Under the pieces are notes generated by a model. The model did not search any database. It was given only the letters and a program-made list of their open reading frames with translations, and had not been told where the DNA came from. Made by a program: the position numbers and the translations under genes. A stretch of DNA of 64,000 nt from Methylomonas sp. MK1 (GTDB taxonomy: Bacteria > Pseudomonadota > Gammaproteobacteria > Methylococcales > Methylomonadaceae): positions 1,984,001 through 2,048,000 of the forward strand of contig NZ_AQOV01000001.1 of assembly GCF_000365425.1 (NCBI RefSeq), given 5' to 3'. Positions within the stretch are counted from its first letter, which is position 1; the number at the start of each line of letters is the position of its first letter. This document shows, piece after piece, positions 29,922 to 41,105 of the stretch.

Positions 29922-30370
29922 AAAGCCTCCGATGCCGAACTTGACGCTGCTGACTCCAGCAAATCCCACTCCAATCCAGCTACGCCGTCCGTTATAGCCT
30001 GATGCACAAAATCGAGCAGTTCCTGGCTTACAAGCTCCGCGTCAATCTCCACCATCCATTCCACAACGCTACCGCCATCAACCGTTTCCCCAACCGTCAC
30101 CGTGCCCAGATAATGACTCACCCCAAACGGCGATTCGATGCGGTTGTATTGAAAACGCCGGTGACCATGATCGATTAGCTCGATTCTGTCCGTCATTTCC
30201 CCGCCCGCCGCCAACGTCAAAATTCGTAGTGCACCGACGCCATTTCCTATCACACGACAAGCGGCAATCACTGGAAACCATCGCTCCAGACCGCCGATAC
30301 CGGCTATCGCCGACCATACTGTTTCAGCAGGCATGGCCATGGTTTTGCTGACAATCACTGTTTTAAGCAT
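29918..30370 (-). CDS. SRPBCC (START/Bet v1-like) family protein
   Basis: A 150-residue soluble protein that fits the polyketide-cyclase/START-like fold: MLKTVIVSKTMAMPAETVWSAI, the loop GGLERWFPVIAACRV, strand-rich centre and a C-terminal helix ELVSQELLDFVHQAITDGVAGL. Such proteins bind hydrophobic ligands in a helix-grip cavity; the ligand here is unknown. First gene of a two-gene unit with the secreted protein downstream, divergent from the MoxY-like kinase. Confidence 0.8.
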   Translation of the reverse strand: MLKTVIVSKTMAMPAETVWSAIAGIGGLERWFPVIAACRVIGNGVGALRILTLAAGGEMTDRIELIDHGHRRFQYNRIESPFGVSHYLGTVTVGETVDGGSVVEWMVEIDAELVSQELLDFVHQAITDGVAGLEWDLLESAASSSASEAL

Positions 30371-30440
30371 CTTTGATCTCCCAATTAAGTTGATTTAGAA
30401 GATCTCAGCTTAAGCAAGCCGCCGCAGCCGGTAAGCCGAA

Positions 30441-30471
30441 ATTTGCCCGGCAAACTCGGGCAAATTGCCCG
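30441..30471. promoter_or_regulatory. Inverted repeat with third half-site between SRPBCC and kinase genes (candidate operator)
   Basis: ATTTGCCCG (30441-30449) and CGGGCAAAT (30457-30465) are perfect 9-bp arms with a 7-base spacer; a third copy ATTGCCCG follows at 30464-30471. It sits in the 194-bp divergent region, 70 bp from one start and about 95 bp from the other, where a regulator controlling both operons would bind. A hairpin in the RNA is an alternative, but there is no U-tract. Confidence 0.55.
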
Positions 30472-30564
30472 CGCCTCACCATCGCGCTATTCAGCACCAT
30501 CTTAACTACCTAAAATGCTCTCCAAACAGGACTAGCCGGCTTTTCAGCACGCGACAAAGCGATC

Positions 30565-31917
30565 ATGAATCTAAAACTGTATTTGTTAACCCGCATCACG
30601 GCGGTAGCCTTACTGTGTTTATTCGCCACCCTGACTTTTGTCTTGCAGCGCAGCGCCCAACAATCGGCAGCGCAAGCACAAAGCACCTTGGCCGCGCTAG
30701 GCAAACAACTGGAGTTTCAGTTACTGAAAGTAAGCGCCGGGGAAAAACCGGCCAATCCCTTCCCGGATTTTGATTTATGGAAACAGACCGGCAGCGAGCC
30801 GGGCATTTGCGCCAGTTATCTCGCCAATGACGGCGAAACGATGCGTAACTACTGCAAAGGCATAGACCTATCCACTCATCACTATCCTCAGCATTTTGCT
30901 GAGCTATACCGACAACTTTTCGGACCGGGCTTCGACTGGCAGCGACCGATAACCTACAACGGCCAAGTTTACGGGGTATTAACGGTTTCGGTTAGCGCCG
31001 AGTTGTCGATAGCCCGCGCTTGGGATGATGCTCGGGATTTACTGACATTGTCGGCAGCAACCATCACAGCGGTGTGCCTGCTGGTTTATTTAGCTGTCAG
31101 CCGCGCCCTGCTCCCAGCTCAGACTATTGTGGCAGGACTAAACCAGCTCAGCTCAGGCGATTTGGCATTTCGGCTCCCGAATTTCGACTTACTGGAATGG
31201 CGGCAAACCGCGACGGCAATCAACCAACTCGCCGACAATCAGCAACAACTCTTAGTGGAACGCCAAAAACTGGCAGTGATGTTGATGAACTTGCAGGAAG
31301 AGGAACGCCGCTATCTGGCGCGGGAACTTCATGACGAATTCGGCCAATGCCTAACCGCTATCCACGCCGTCGCCACCAGCATCGCCCAAACGGCGCAGCA
31401 AAATTGCCCGGTGCTAGTCATAGAAGCTGAGCAAATATCCCGCTTTACCCAAGCCATGCAACAAAGCGTGCGAGGATTATTGACGCGCTTACGACCGGCG
31501 GAACTGGAGGAATTAGGTCTGGACGCCAGCCTGCGTAGCCTGATAGCAAGCTGGAACCTTCTAGGCAAGACGCACTATAGCCTGCACATCATCGGCGATT
31601 GCAGAACGCTAACGGAGCCACTGGCGATCAGCCTGTTTCGCATCACCCAGGAAGCCGTCAGCAATATCGCCAAACATGCCTCTGCCAGCCAAGCCGATAT
31701 TACGCTCGCAGTCGACAACACCGAAGCCTTGCTCACCATACAAGACGACGGCAGCGCCATCGCCCTGCCGTTTGCCACAGACCATGGCATAGGTTTGCTG
31801 GGCATGCGCGAACGCATAGCCGCCTTAAACGGCCGATTTGCTTTGCACATAGCCAAGCCGCATGGCTTGATAATCCAAGCCAGCTTGCCATTGGAACAGC
31901 CGGCGAGCACCCAATGA
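30565..31917 (+). CDS. Sensor histidine kinase, NarX/MoxY type
   Basis: Membrane kinase of 450 residues. A transmembrane helix (about 8-28) is followed by a periplasmic region (30-150) resembling the LapD/MoxY N-terminal domain, a second helix (about 155-175), a HAMP-like segment, HisKA_3 with phospho-acceptor His in ARELHDEFGQ, and a HATPase_c domain (FRITQEAVSNIAKHA, GIGLLGMRERI). MoxY-type kinases are known from methylotrophs, where some control methanol oxidation; the target here is unknown. It overlaps the next gene by 4 bp. Confidence 0.88.
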   Translation: MNLKLYLLTRITAVALLCLFATLTFVLQRSAQQSAAQAQSTLAALGKQLEFQLLKVSAGEKPANPFPDFDLWKQTGSEPGICASYLANDGETMRNYCKGIDLSTHHYPQHFAELYRQLFGPGFDWQRPITYNGQVYGVLTVSVSAELSIARAWDDARDLLTLSAATITAVCLLVYLAVSRALLPAQTIVAGLNQLSSGDLAFRLPNFDLLEWRQTATAINQLADNQQQLLVERQKLAVMLMNLQEEERRYLARELHDEFGQCLTAIHAVATSIAQTAQQNCPVLVIEAEQISRFTQAMQQSVRGLLTRLRPAELEELGLDASLRSLIASWNLLGKTHYSLHIIGDCRTLTEPLAISLFRITQEAVSNIAKHASASQADITLAVDNTEALLTIQDDGSAIALPFATDHGIGLLGMRERIAALNGRFALHIAKPHGLIIQASLPLEQPASTQ

Positions 31918-32582
31918 CTAAGCAAACCACTATTAATATTTTGCTGGTAGACGATCACGCTATAGTCCGGGAAGGCTACCGTTCGTTAATCAGCAAACAA
32001 GCAGACCTAAAGGTCATTGCCGAAGCCTCGAACGGCGCTGACGCTTATTGTCTTTACAAGGAATGCCAACCCGACGTGGTCGTTACCGATTTGACGATGC
32101 CCGGCTTAAGCGGCCTGGAATTGATAAGCCGCCTCAAACAACGCGACCGCAAAGCCAGGATCCTGGTATTCAGCATGCATCAAAACCCCAGCTTTGCCCG
32201 CCAAGCCTGCCGCGCCGGCGCTTTGGGTTATGTCAGCAAAAGCAGTGCACCGGAACTGCTGTTGCAGGCCATACGAGACGTCCATCTTGGCAGGCACATT
32301 CTCAGCACCGACATCGCCCAAGCGTTGGCTTTGGAAAAACTCGGCAACGAAACCACGGCTCTGAATAGCTTAACTGCCAGGGAGTTCGAAATTCTGCGCC
32401 TGCTGGTCGAGGCCAACACACAGGACCAAATCGCCAAAACCCTAAACATCAGCCCCAAAACCGTCGGCAACTGTCACTATCTGATCAAAAACAAGCTAGG
32501 GGTGAACAGCGACATCGAGTTGACGCGGTTAGCGATCAAACTAAATGTGCTCAGCTTGCTGGACTTGGCGGATCCAGCGTAA
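31914..32582 (+). CDS. Response regulator, NarL/LuxR type
   Basis: A 222-residue regulator. The receiver domain has acidic pair DD near residue 13, phospho-acceptor Asp in VVVTDLTMPG and Lys in GYVSKSSAP. The C-terminal LuxR-type helix-turn-helix is seen in LTAREFEILRLLVEANTQDQ and ISPKTVGNCHYLIKNKLGV. The start ATG 31914 overlaps the kinase stop (ATGA); a longer frame from 31599 lies inside the kinase gene and is not used. It pairs with the upstream MoxY-like kinase and is a candidate to bind the palindrome at 30441-30471. Confidence 0.9.
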   Translation: MTKQTTINILLVDDHAIVREGYRSLISKQADLKVIAEASNGADAYCLYKECQPDVVVTDLTMPGLSGLELISRLKQRDRKARILVFSMHQNPSFARQACRAGALGYVSKSSAPELLLQAIRDVHLGRHILSTDIAQALALEKLGNETTALNSLTAREFEILRLLVEANTQDQIAKTLNISPKTVGNCHYLIKNKLGVNSDIELTRLAIKLNVLSLLDLADPA

Positions 32583-32617
32583 ACCGCCCTCAAATTAGCA
32601 ACAAACTCAATCATCAT

Positions 32618-33034
32618 TCAATTGATCGCATATTGCTCACTTGCTCCCAGCGCTTCCACCAACGCCAAATGCCCCATTGCATCGAACAATATGCGCTGTT
32701 CGGTGAAAAATTCGGTCGCGGCGTCGATGGCATCCAGCATCACCGCGACCACAAAGCGCTCGGCGTGGGTGGATGCCACCATTTTTTCCGGTACGGCGCA
32801 TTCTATCCGCAAAGTCTGCGAGGCTTTATCGAACGAATGCAGTCGCAAGCCGTCGAAATCGGCTTTTTCCTGGCGGCTGGGTAGTAGAAATATCAAATCC
32901 AGAATCGGCGCCCGTTTCTGGATCGGCTCCTCGCGGAATCTTGCCAAATCGACGGCAGTTTTGATAATGGCTTTGGCGATTACACTCTCGTCAAGCGCGC
33001 GGTCCGGCATCATGGATGCAATGTGTATAGTCAT
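32618..33034 (-). CDS. Hypothetical protein
   Basis: A 138-residue acidic soluble protein I do not recognise. ATG at 33034 is chosen because AGAGAGG lies about 7 bases upstream; a longer frame to 33088 lacks such a site. The sequence has the look of a mixed alpha/beta fold (PILDLIFLLPSRQEKADF, RIECAVPEKM, RFVVAVMLDAIDAATEFF). No signal peptide or membrane helix. Convergent with the regulator at 32582. Codon use resembles its neighbours. Confidence 0.65.
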   Translation of the reverse strand: MTIHIASMMPDRALDESVIAKAIIKTAVDLARFREEPIQKRAPILDLIFLLPSRQEKADFDGLRLHSFDKASQTLRIECAVPEKMVASTHAERFVVAVMLDAIDAATEFFTEQRILFDAMGHLALVEALGASEQYAIN

Positions 33035-33299
33035 ATCAACCTCTCTGAGTAACCTGCTTTTTGGTATACTCAGCAAATACCATTCCAATATCCAGCTTTA
33101 CAGTTAAGAAGCTTAAGTCAGGCCGACAATCAACGGTTAATGACAAATCAAGGGCAATGCGTTACTAAAAATTGAGTTGGCGGCATTAAGAGTTGGAACG
33201 GGTATTTGTTGTAAAGCCCACATAATCAGCAAACCCAACAACGATAGACGCGACAATGGACTAAACGCAAAAGCCGGACCACTCATTCATGCGAAAAAC

Positions 33300-33989
33300 T
33301 CAATCTATTGGCAGCGCTAACAGCCGCAAATCGTAATAACATGCCGGCGTGACTAGCGCCGCGCGACTAGCATCATCAACGTCTAATTCGTGAACCAGCC
33401 AAGTGTTTGCCGAACCGTATTCTGGCGGAATGGCTAGCAACTGCCCGCCCTTTTCCAATTGAAATTCGCATTGTTCTATTCCCAAAGCAATTCCCCTACC
33501 CACCGCTTTGACGAAAGCCTCTTTTTTAGTCCATAGTCGGTAAAACACCTCAAACCGAGCGTCCGCCGACAATTGGCACCAATCCTGATACTCTTGATGG
33601 GAAAAACAACGCTCTGCCAGCCTATCGAGATGCTGCCGCGGCCTAAAGGTTTCGATATCGACACCAATACCGGCGAAATCTGCAACCGCTAATAATAAAG
33701 TATCGGCACTATGCGAAAGGTTAAAATGTAGCGCGTAGCCAATCAAAGCAGGCTTGCCATAACGCCCTGTTTCGAACGCCAGAGAAGATGGCTCTACATC
33801 AAGATAGCCAGCCAGAATTTGCCGCAATAAACCGCGCACCGCAAGGTAACGGTCCCGCAATAAGGCTGACTTGAATACCTCTGCTTTGCATCTCTCGTCA
33901 TCTGTCAACAATCCGGTCAATTGTTGCAACGCCGTTGCCGGTACGCGCATATCCCCATGCCAAACATCGACAAAATACTGTTTCACCAT
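33300..33989 (-). CDS. 4'-phosphopantetheinyl transferase, Sfp type
   Basis: Transfers phosphopantetheine from CoA to carrier proteins. It has 229 residues. The diagnostic motifs are present: SHSADTLLLAVADF, the metal-binding GVDIE and RLWTKKEAFVKAVGRGI. The Sfp/Gsp/HetI class usually activates secondary-metabolite or special carrier proteins rather than the fatty-acid ACP, but no such synthase lies nearby. It stands alone, divergent from ilvB, with a 265-base gap downstream where I see no gene. Confidence 0.9.
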   Translation of the reverse strand: MVKQYFVDVWHGDMRVPATALQQLTGLLTDDERCKAEVFKSALLRDRYLAVRGLLRQILAGYLDVEPSSLAFETGRYGKPALIGYALHFNLSHSADTLLLAVADFAGIGVDIETFRPRQHLDRLAERCFSHQEYQDWCQLSADARFEVFYRLWTKKEAFVKAVGRGIALGIEQCEFQLEKGGQLLAIPPEYGSANTWLVHELDVDDASRAALVTPACYYDLRLLALPID

Positions 33990-34052
33990 TTCTCTCTTAC
34001 TGTATAAAACTATCTATTTACCAACAATCCCAAGCAAAACCCTTGGTTTTCC

Positions 34053-34081
34053 TTGACGAAAAGGGTCAAAAACAGTAGCTT
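34053..34081 (+). promoter_or_regulatory. Possible promoter of ilvBHC
   Basis: TTGACG (34053-34058), a 17-base spacer and TAGCTT. The -35 is strong, the -10 poor. TTGAC-N7-GTCAA forms an inverted repeat over the -35. It lies 62 bases before the ilvB start. Confidence 0.35.
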
Positions 34082-34142
34082 ATCCAACCTTTTTTGTAAA
34101 ATCTGCATTTCCCCGATCGATTAGTTTTTTGAGGACGTAAAA

Positions 34143-35878
34143 TTGGAACTCAGTGGCGGACATATTCTTGTCCAATGTCTTAAAGATGAAGGTGTCGAAT
34201 TTGTATTTGGCTATCCGGGTGGCTCTGTCTTGCACATCTATGATGCCATTTTCCATCAAGACGAAGTGAAACATATCCTGGTCAGACACGAGCAAGCGGC
34301 TGCCCATGCAGCTGACGCCTATGCGCGCGCGACCGGCAAACCGGGCGTGGTGCTGGTGACCTCGGGACCAGGCGCAACGAATGCCGTCACCGGCATTGCC
34401 ACAGCCTATATGGATTCGATTCCGATGGTGATCATCTCGGGACAAGTTCCGTCGCCGGTGATAGGCAGCGATGCGTTCCAGGAAGTCGATACGGTGGGTA
34501 TTACCCGGCCCTGCGTTAAGCATAACTTCCTGGTCAAAGACGTCAACGACCTGGCCGAAACCATGAAAAAGGCGTTTTACGTGGCGACCACCGGCCGACC
34601 TGGACCAGTGTTGGTCGACGTGCCGAAGGACATGACCGATCCGAACATCAAGGTGCCCTATAAGTACCCGAAAAAGATCAGCATGCGTTCCTATAACCCT
34701 GTGGTGACAGGTCATAAGGGCCAGATCAAGCGGGCGGTAGAAATGTTGCTGACCGCGCAAAGGCCGATGATTTATTCCGGCGGCGGCGTGATTCTCGGTG
34801 AAGCGCATAAAGAGCTGACCGAATTGACCCAATTGCTGGGTTATCCGATCACAAATACCTTGATGGGCTTGGGTGGCTATCCAGCTACCGACAAACAATT
34901 TGTCGGCATGCTGGGCATGCATGGTACTTACGAAGCCAATATGGCGATGCACGAGAGTGACGTCATTCTGGCGGTCGGCGCGCGGTTTGACGACCGAGTG
35001 ACCGGTAAGTTGGCTGAGTTTTGTCCATACGCGAAGATTATCCATATCGACGTCGATCCGGCCTCCATATCCAAGACCGTTAAAGTGGACGTGCCGATTG
35101 TTGGCGATGTAAAACCGGTGTTGGAACAGATGCTGGAGCTGATCAAAGACAGCAAAATCAAACCATCCAAATCGGCATTGGAATCCTGGTGGCAGCTGAT
35201 TCAAAGCTGGCGCGATGTACATTGCCTGGAATACGACCGCAACAGCAAGGTAATTAAACCGCAATATGTGGTGGAACAGCTGTATCAGGTCACTCATGGC
35301 GAAGCCTATGTGACATCAGACGTTGGTCAGCACCAGATGTATGCAGCGCAGTATTATCACTTCGATAAACCTCGGCGCTGGATCAACTCCGGTGGCTTGG
35401 GCACGATGGGCTTTGGCTTGCCGGCTGCAATTGGTGTGAAATTGGCGTTTCCGGAAGCCAATGTCGCCTGTATTACCGGCGAAGCCAGCATCCAGATGTG
35501 TATTCAGGAACTCTCCACCGCCTTGCAATACCATGCGCCGGTGAAAATCATCAACCTGAACAACCGCTACATGGGTATGGTGCGGCAATGGCAGGAGTTT
35601 TCCTACGAGAGCCGTTATTCGCAATCGTATATGGATACCATCCCCGACTTCGTCAAACTGGCAGAGGCCTACGGCCATGTCGGCATGCTGATCGAAAAAC
35701 CCGAAGACGTGCGCGGCGCCCTGGAACATGCGTTCGCCTTGAAAGACAGAACGGTATTCCTGGATTTCATCACCGACCGTACCGAAAACGTTTACCCTAT
35801 GATTGAAGCAGGCAAAGGCCATCATGACATGAAATTGCGCGTCGCACCCGGCACCCCGGTAGACAGGGAGTTGTCATA

Positions 35879-35879
<1 letters not shown>
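34143..35879 (+). CDS. ilvB: Acetolactate synthase large subunit
   Basis: Thiamine-diphosphate enzyme that makes acetolactate/acetohydroxybutyrate, first common step of Val, Leu and Ile synthesis. It has 578 residues. The N-terminal PYR domain has [14 protein letters not shown], the catalytic Glu in [20 protein letters not shown] and [17 protein letters not shown] central FAD-binding domain is followed by the PP domain with the [12 protein letters not shown] and [12 protein letters not shown] diphosphate-binding region. The start is TTG with GAGGA 7 bases upstream; no ATG fits. It overlaps ilvH by 1 base. Confidence 0.95.
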
Positions 35880-37419
<1,540 letters not shown>

Positions 37420-37437
37420 GCTTTTCGGCTAGGATTA

Positions 37438-37466
37438 AAGCCCATCTACACGATGGGCTTTTTTTT
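37438..37466 (+). terminator. Rho-independent terminator of ilvBHC
   Basis: AAGCCCATC/GATGGGCTT arms with a 5-base loop followed by a run of at least six T, 18 bases past the ilvC stop. Confidence 0.9.
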
Positions 37467-37485
37467 GCCCGCAGGATTTTGCCAA

Positions 37486-38268
37486 ATGCCTGATCATTCT
37501 CGCTTCAACCAGCTTTATCTCGGCATCATAACTGCGACCTTGGCACTACCCTGCTCCGCTGAATTCTTGCAGTGGAGCAACAGCGAGATCCAATACCTGC
37601 ATGGCGGCAACTACCAGGAACCGTTCAACCCCAACGATGTCAGCCAATCCATCATCACGATAACCAACGCTCACGGCTGGACCTATGGCCGCAATTTTTT
37701 CTTTATGGATACGCTGTTTACCGAATCTGGCCAGTCCTCGCAAACCAACCTTTACGGTGAGGCTTACAGCACTCTCAGCCTGAGCAAAATTAGCGGCCTG
37801 GATCTGTCATACGGCATATTCAAGGATTTTGGCCTTACTGGCGGCATTAACCTGGGCGAAAACATGAACAGCCGGCGCAGTGGTTTTCGGGCGTGGCTGT
37901 ACGGTATTACCCTTGATTTCAATCTGCCAGGTTTTGACTATTTCAATGTGGACTTTTTGCGCCAACGCGTTACCGAAACAGCGGACATTGGTACATCCTG
38001 GCAAATCACACCCGTGTGGAAACTACCTTTCGAGATCGCCGGCACCAAGTGGAGTTTCGAAGGCTTCGCCGACTTCATCGGCAAGAAAGGCGACCGCGCT
38101 GCGCGTCAGGCCTTGGCGCAACCGCAGTTACGGCTGGATATTGGCGACTTATGGGGCAATCGTAGCCATCTGTATCTGGGCATCGAATATCAATACTGGC
38201 ACAATAAATACGGCATTAAAGGCCTGCACGACAACGTGCCGCAAGCCTTGCTTTTGTGGCAATTTTGA
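37486..38268 (+). CDS. Tsx/OmpK-like outer-membrane protein
   Basis: A 260-residue protein with a signal peptide (cleavage near PCSAEF) and a beta-rich body that ends in aromatic Phe (LLLWQF), typical of outer-membrane barrels. Strands such as LYLGIEYQYWHNKYG and the early WSNSEIQYLHGGNY resemble the nucleoside-channel Tsx/OmpK family. ATG at 37486 is preferred, since an earlier in-frame ATG lies inside the ilvC terminator. Substrate unknown. Confidence 0.8.
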   Translation: MPDHSRFNQLYLGIITATLALPCSAEFLQWSNSEIQYLHGGNYQEPFNPNDVSQSIITITNAHGWTYGRNFFFMDTLFTESGQSSQTNLYGEAYSTLSLSKISGLDLSYGIFKDFGLTGGINLGENMNSRRSGFRAWLYGITLDFNLPGFDYFNVDFLRQRVTETADIGTSWQITPVWKLPFEIAGTKWSFEGFADFIGKKGDRAARQALAQPQLRLDIGDLWGNRSHLYLGIEYQYWHNKYGIKGLHDNVPQALLLWQF

Positions 38269-38352
38269 AGCCAATTGCCGGGTATTTAGTTAAGCAGCTG
38301 TCATATTCAGCATGTACAATGCCGCCAACTTTTCAACCTTTGTAGACACATT

Positions 38353-39093
38353 ATGATCAAGAAGCAACCGCTTACGCGTCATCGTGGCATTTACCTATTG
38401 CCCAATCTGTTCACTACGGGCGCCATGTTTGCCGGATTTTATGCGATCACGTCAGCGATTAACGGCCGCTTCGAAACAGCGGCAATTTCCATGTTCATCG
38501 CGATGGTGCTAGACGGGTTGGACGGCCGGGTTGCCCGCCTGACTAACACCCAAAGCGAATTCGGCGTGCAATATGACAGCTTGTCCGACATGGTGTCGTT
38601 TGGCGCCGCTCCGGCTATTGTGATGTATCTCTGGACCCTATCCAGCATGGGCCAGGCGGGCCTGTTCGCCGCGTTTGTGCATATGGCCGGCGGCGCGTTA
38701 CGGTTGGCGCGGTTCAATACTCAAGTGGAAGTCGCCGACAAACGTTATTTTCAGGGTCTACCCAGCCCAGCGGCTGCGGCCATTCTGGCTGGCGGCTTAT
38801 GGTTCTGCGTGGAAAATGGCTATGACGTGGAAAATATTAAATATTTAGTATTGCTAACCACCATCAGCACCGGCTTGCTGATGGTTAGCAATTTCCGCTA
38901 TTCCAGCTTCAAGGAAATCGATTTTAAAAACAAAGTGCCGTTTATCGTTGCCATCATCGCGATGCTGGTAATCAGCTTCATCTTGGCGCAACCGCAGCGG
39001 ATGCTGTTTCTGTTATCGGTCGGCTATGCCGTATCCGGCCCCATCGTCACCTTGGTTTTGCGCAAACGTAAGCTGCAAAGCCGTAAAAGTTAG
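38353..39093 (+). CDS. pssA: CDP-diacylglycerol-serine O-phosphatidyltransferase
   Basis: Makes phosphatidylserine, precursor of phosphatidylethanolamine, in the inner membrane. It has 246 residues with several hydrophobic helices. The CDP-alcohol phosphotransferase motif, with its conserved Asp residues and Gly-Arg spacing, reads DGLDGRVAR, then EFGVQYDSLSD. It lies 85 bases after the porin gene and 3 bases before the CHAD gene. Confidence 0.93.
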   Translation: MIKKQPLTRHRGIYLLPNLFTTGAMFAGFYAITSAINGRFETAAISMFIAMVLDGLDGRVARLTNTQSEFGVQYDSLSDMVSFGAAPAIVMYLWTLSSMGQAGLFAAFVHMAGGALRLARFNTQVEVADKRYFQGLPSPAAAAILAGGLWFCVENGYDVENIKYLVLLTTISTGLLMVSNFRYSSFKEIDFKNKVPFIVAIIAMLVISFILAQPQRMLFLLSVGYAVSGPIVTLVLRKRKLQSRKS

Positions 39094-39096
39094 CTG

Positions 39097-39915
39097 ATGC
39101 AAAATACTGGCGGCAAACTGTTGCTTGACGCCTTGGAAAGACACTGGCGCCAATATCGCAAACGCTTGAAAGCCTGCCGCCAAAGCGCCAACGAAGATAA
39201 CGTCCACGAATTACGTGTCAGTACCCGGCGCTTACTGGCGCTGATCGAATTGCTGCAAGCCCTGGCACCGCAGAACACGCTGCTAAGAATTCGCAAATCC
39301 CTGAAAAAACAGCTCGACGGCTTCGACCAACTGCGCGACACTCAGGTGATGCTGTTCGAATCAGCCAAGTCCCTGCCTATCCTTCCCGAGCTAGAGCCGT
39401 TTTTAGCGCACATGCATCGCTGCGAACAGCGCTTATTGCTGGAAAACCAGTCGTTCATTGCCAGCTTGTACCAACCAAAACTGCGGCGCAAGCTGAAAAA
39501 AGCTGGCAAATACTTCAAAACTCAAACCGCCGACATCGATCTTGAACTGGCCGTGTCAAGCGCTGTTCATGACATATACGGCGTTGTCACGAATCGTTAT
39601 CAAAAGCTGGATCCGGCCAACCCTGCCAGCATTCACCATCTGCGCATTGCAGTTAAGAAACTGCGCTACACTCTATTGGCAACACAATCCGTCGATTCAG
39701 AGATAGCAAAAACGGAGTTAAACCGACTGAAAAACTATTTAACTTGCATGGGTAACATTCAGAATTCGGTAGTGCTTTTAAATACTATGGAAGCATTTTT
39801 TAAACATAAAATACCTGTGACCATCAAGCAACATTATAGTCAGCAACAGCAAGAGCTAGTAAACACTTTCATAAATCAGCGAGAGTCTATTATAGAATTT
39901 TGGCCAACAATCTAA
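39097..39915 (+). CDS. CHAD domain protein
   Basis: A 272-residue helical protein with the two conserved His-Arg-rich segments of the CHAD domain, VHELRVSTRRLLALIELL and IHHLRIAVKKLRYTLL. CHAD domains bind inorganic polyphosphate; a role in polyphosphate granules is therefore possible. No polyphosphate kinase lies in the window. Base composition drops toward the 3' end, leading into the AT-rich glycosyltransferase block. Confidence 0.85.
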   Translation: MQNTGGKLLLDALERHWRQYRKRLKACRQSANEDNVHELRVSTRRLLALIELLQALAPQNTLLRIRKSLKKQLDGFDQLRDTQVMLFESAKSLPILPELEPFLAHMHRCEQRLLLENQSFIASLYQPKLRRKLKKAGKYFKTQTADIDLELAVSSAVHDIYGVVTNRYQKLDPANPASIHHLRIAVKKLRYTLLATQSVDSEIAKTELNRLKNYLTCMGNIQNSVVLLNTMEAFFKHKIPVTIKQHYSQQQQELVNTFINQRESIIEFWPTI

Positions 39916-40015
39916 AGTTCCAAGAATTTATTTTAAGAAAAAAATTTCGTATTGATTGAAATTTTTTATTGGAAAATAGGCGCCTAATGCTATTTAAATA
40001 ATCAACAAGTCTATT

Positions 40016-41104
40016 ATGAATATTTTTCGGCATCAAAAATACAACCCTTTTAAACTACTAAAGCTATCATACAAAACACTGGTAGTTGAAAAAAGAATGC
40101 CTTGGAAGCTTCACCGTCTAATCACTCTAATCAAAATAAACGGAATACGTAGCATATTTACAAGCGTCAGATTTGCTCTAAATAAACCAAAATATAGAAT
40201 CATGGTGTCATCGATTTATTTTGGTGGAGTTGGTGGCTCGGAAAAAGACCTACTATCTTTAGTTGAAAGCATGAATGACAGTGTTTTTTATATTTTTTCG
40301 GAGAACATAAACTCTGAAGGTTTTACTCCAAAATCCTATAATTATTATCTAAAGCCGTTATTTATTACAAATAAGAAATTTGACGCTTACTATTACTTTG
40401 CTGGCGGCGGACACGCCATGTACCACGGCGATAGCTATGATTTCAAAGTTAAAATAATAAATACGAATGCACGAAATATCAGCTCAATAGAAAACAAGTT
40501 CGACTACATTATTCATCAATGCACTGACTTTCCAAGATTCTTTAACAATCACGACAAGCACATTTTCACATTTCCAGATGTTAGAGCCACCTTTCCTAAA
40601 GATCGAACACCCATAGAATTACCTGAAAAATACTTCATAACCGTTTTCAACCCGTTTTCTAGCAAACAAAAAGGCTATGATATTTTTTTAAAAGCAGCCG
40701 AGCTCACCAAATACCCCATAGTCTGGTGCTTTAATAATAAAACTATTGTCCAGCACGACACTCTCCCCGACCATCCTAATATAATTAAAATGCCAAATTT
40801 GGCACAAGAAGAGCTCTTCTACGCTTATGAACACGCTAAAGCATTTATATCTTTCTCAACCTATGAAAGCTTTGGATGGGCGCTTGCAGAAGCATTTTTT
40901 TGCAATATACCTATTATTTCGGCAAAAACAGGCTTTTTAGATTACATCTACAATCAAAAGGGAATCCATATATATACAAACGAGAAAGAGTTATCAACCT
41001 TACTTGCAACCAATGACATCCAAAGCCCAGAATATTCTTACGATATATTCCTCAAAAATAGTTATAAAACCGTTATTGAAAAACTAATCGAACTGAGAAT
41101 ATAA
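40016..41104 (+). CDS. Glycosyltransferase, GT4-like (GT-B fold)
   Basis: A 362-residue protein. The N-terminal half has a GGVGGSEKDLLSL motif typical of GT-B donors/acceptors, and the C-terminal half NPFSSKQKGYDIFLKAAEL and an E-x7-E motif in FSTYESFGWALAEAFF, the nucleotide-sugar site of GT4 enzymes. The gene is clearly AT-rich (many AAA, ATA, TTT codons) compared with flanking genes, a sign of horizontal acquisition. It probably decorates a cell-surface polysaccharide or lipopolysaccharide; acceptor and sugar unknown. Confidence 0.82.
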   Translation: MNIFRHQKYNPFKLLKLSYKTLVVEKRMPWKLHRLITLIKINGIRSIFTSVRFALNKPKYRIMVSSIYFGGVGGSEKDLLSLVESMNDSVFYIFSENINSEGFTPKSYNYYLKPLFITNKKFDAYYYFAGGGHAMYHGDSYDFKVKIINTNARNISSIENKFDYIIHQCTDFPRFFNNHDKHIFTFPDVRATFPKDRTPIELPEKYFITVFNPFSSKQKGYDIFLKAAELTKYPIVWCFNNKTIVQHDTLPDHPNIIKMPNLAQEELFYAYEHAKAFISFSTYESFGWALAEAFFCNIPIISAKTGFLDYIYNQKGIHIYTNEKELSTLLATNDIQSPEYSYDIFLKNSYKTVIEKLIELRI

Positions 41105-41105
41105 A

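Noticed and set aside
34080..35297. A 405-residue - strand frame opposite ilvB
   Set aside because: Antisense shadow of a certain ilvB; His-rich composition from the complement of its codons.
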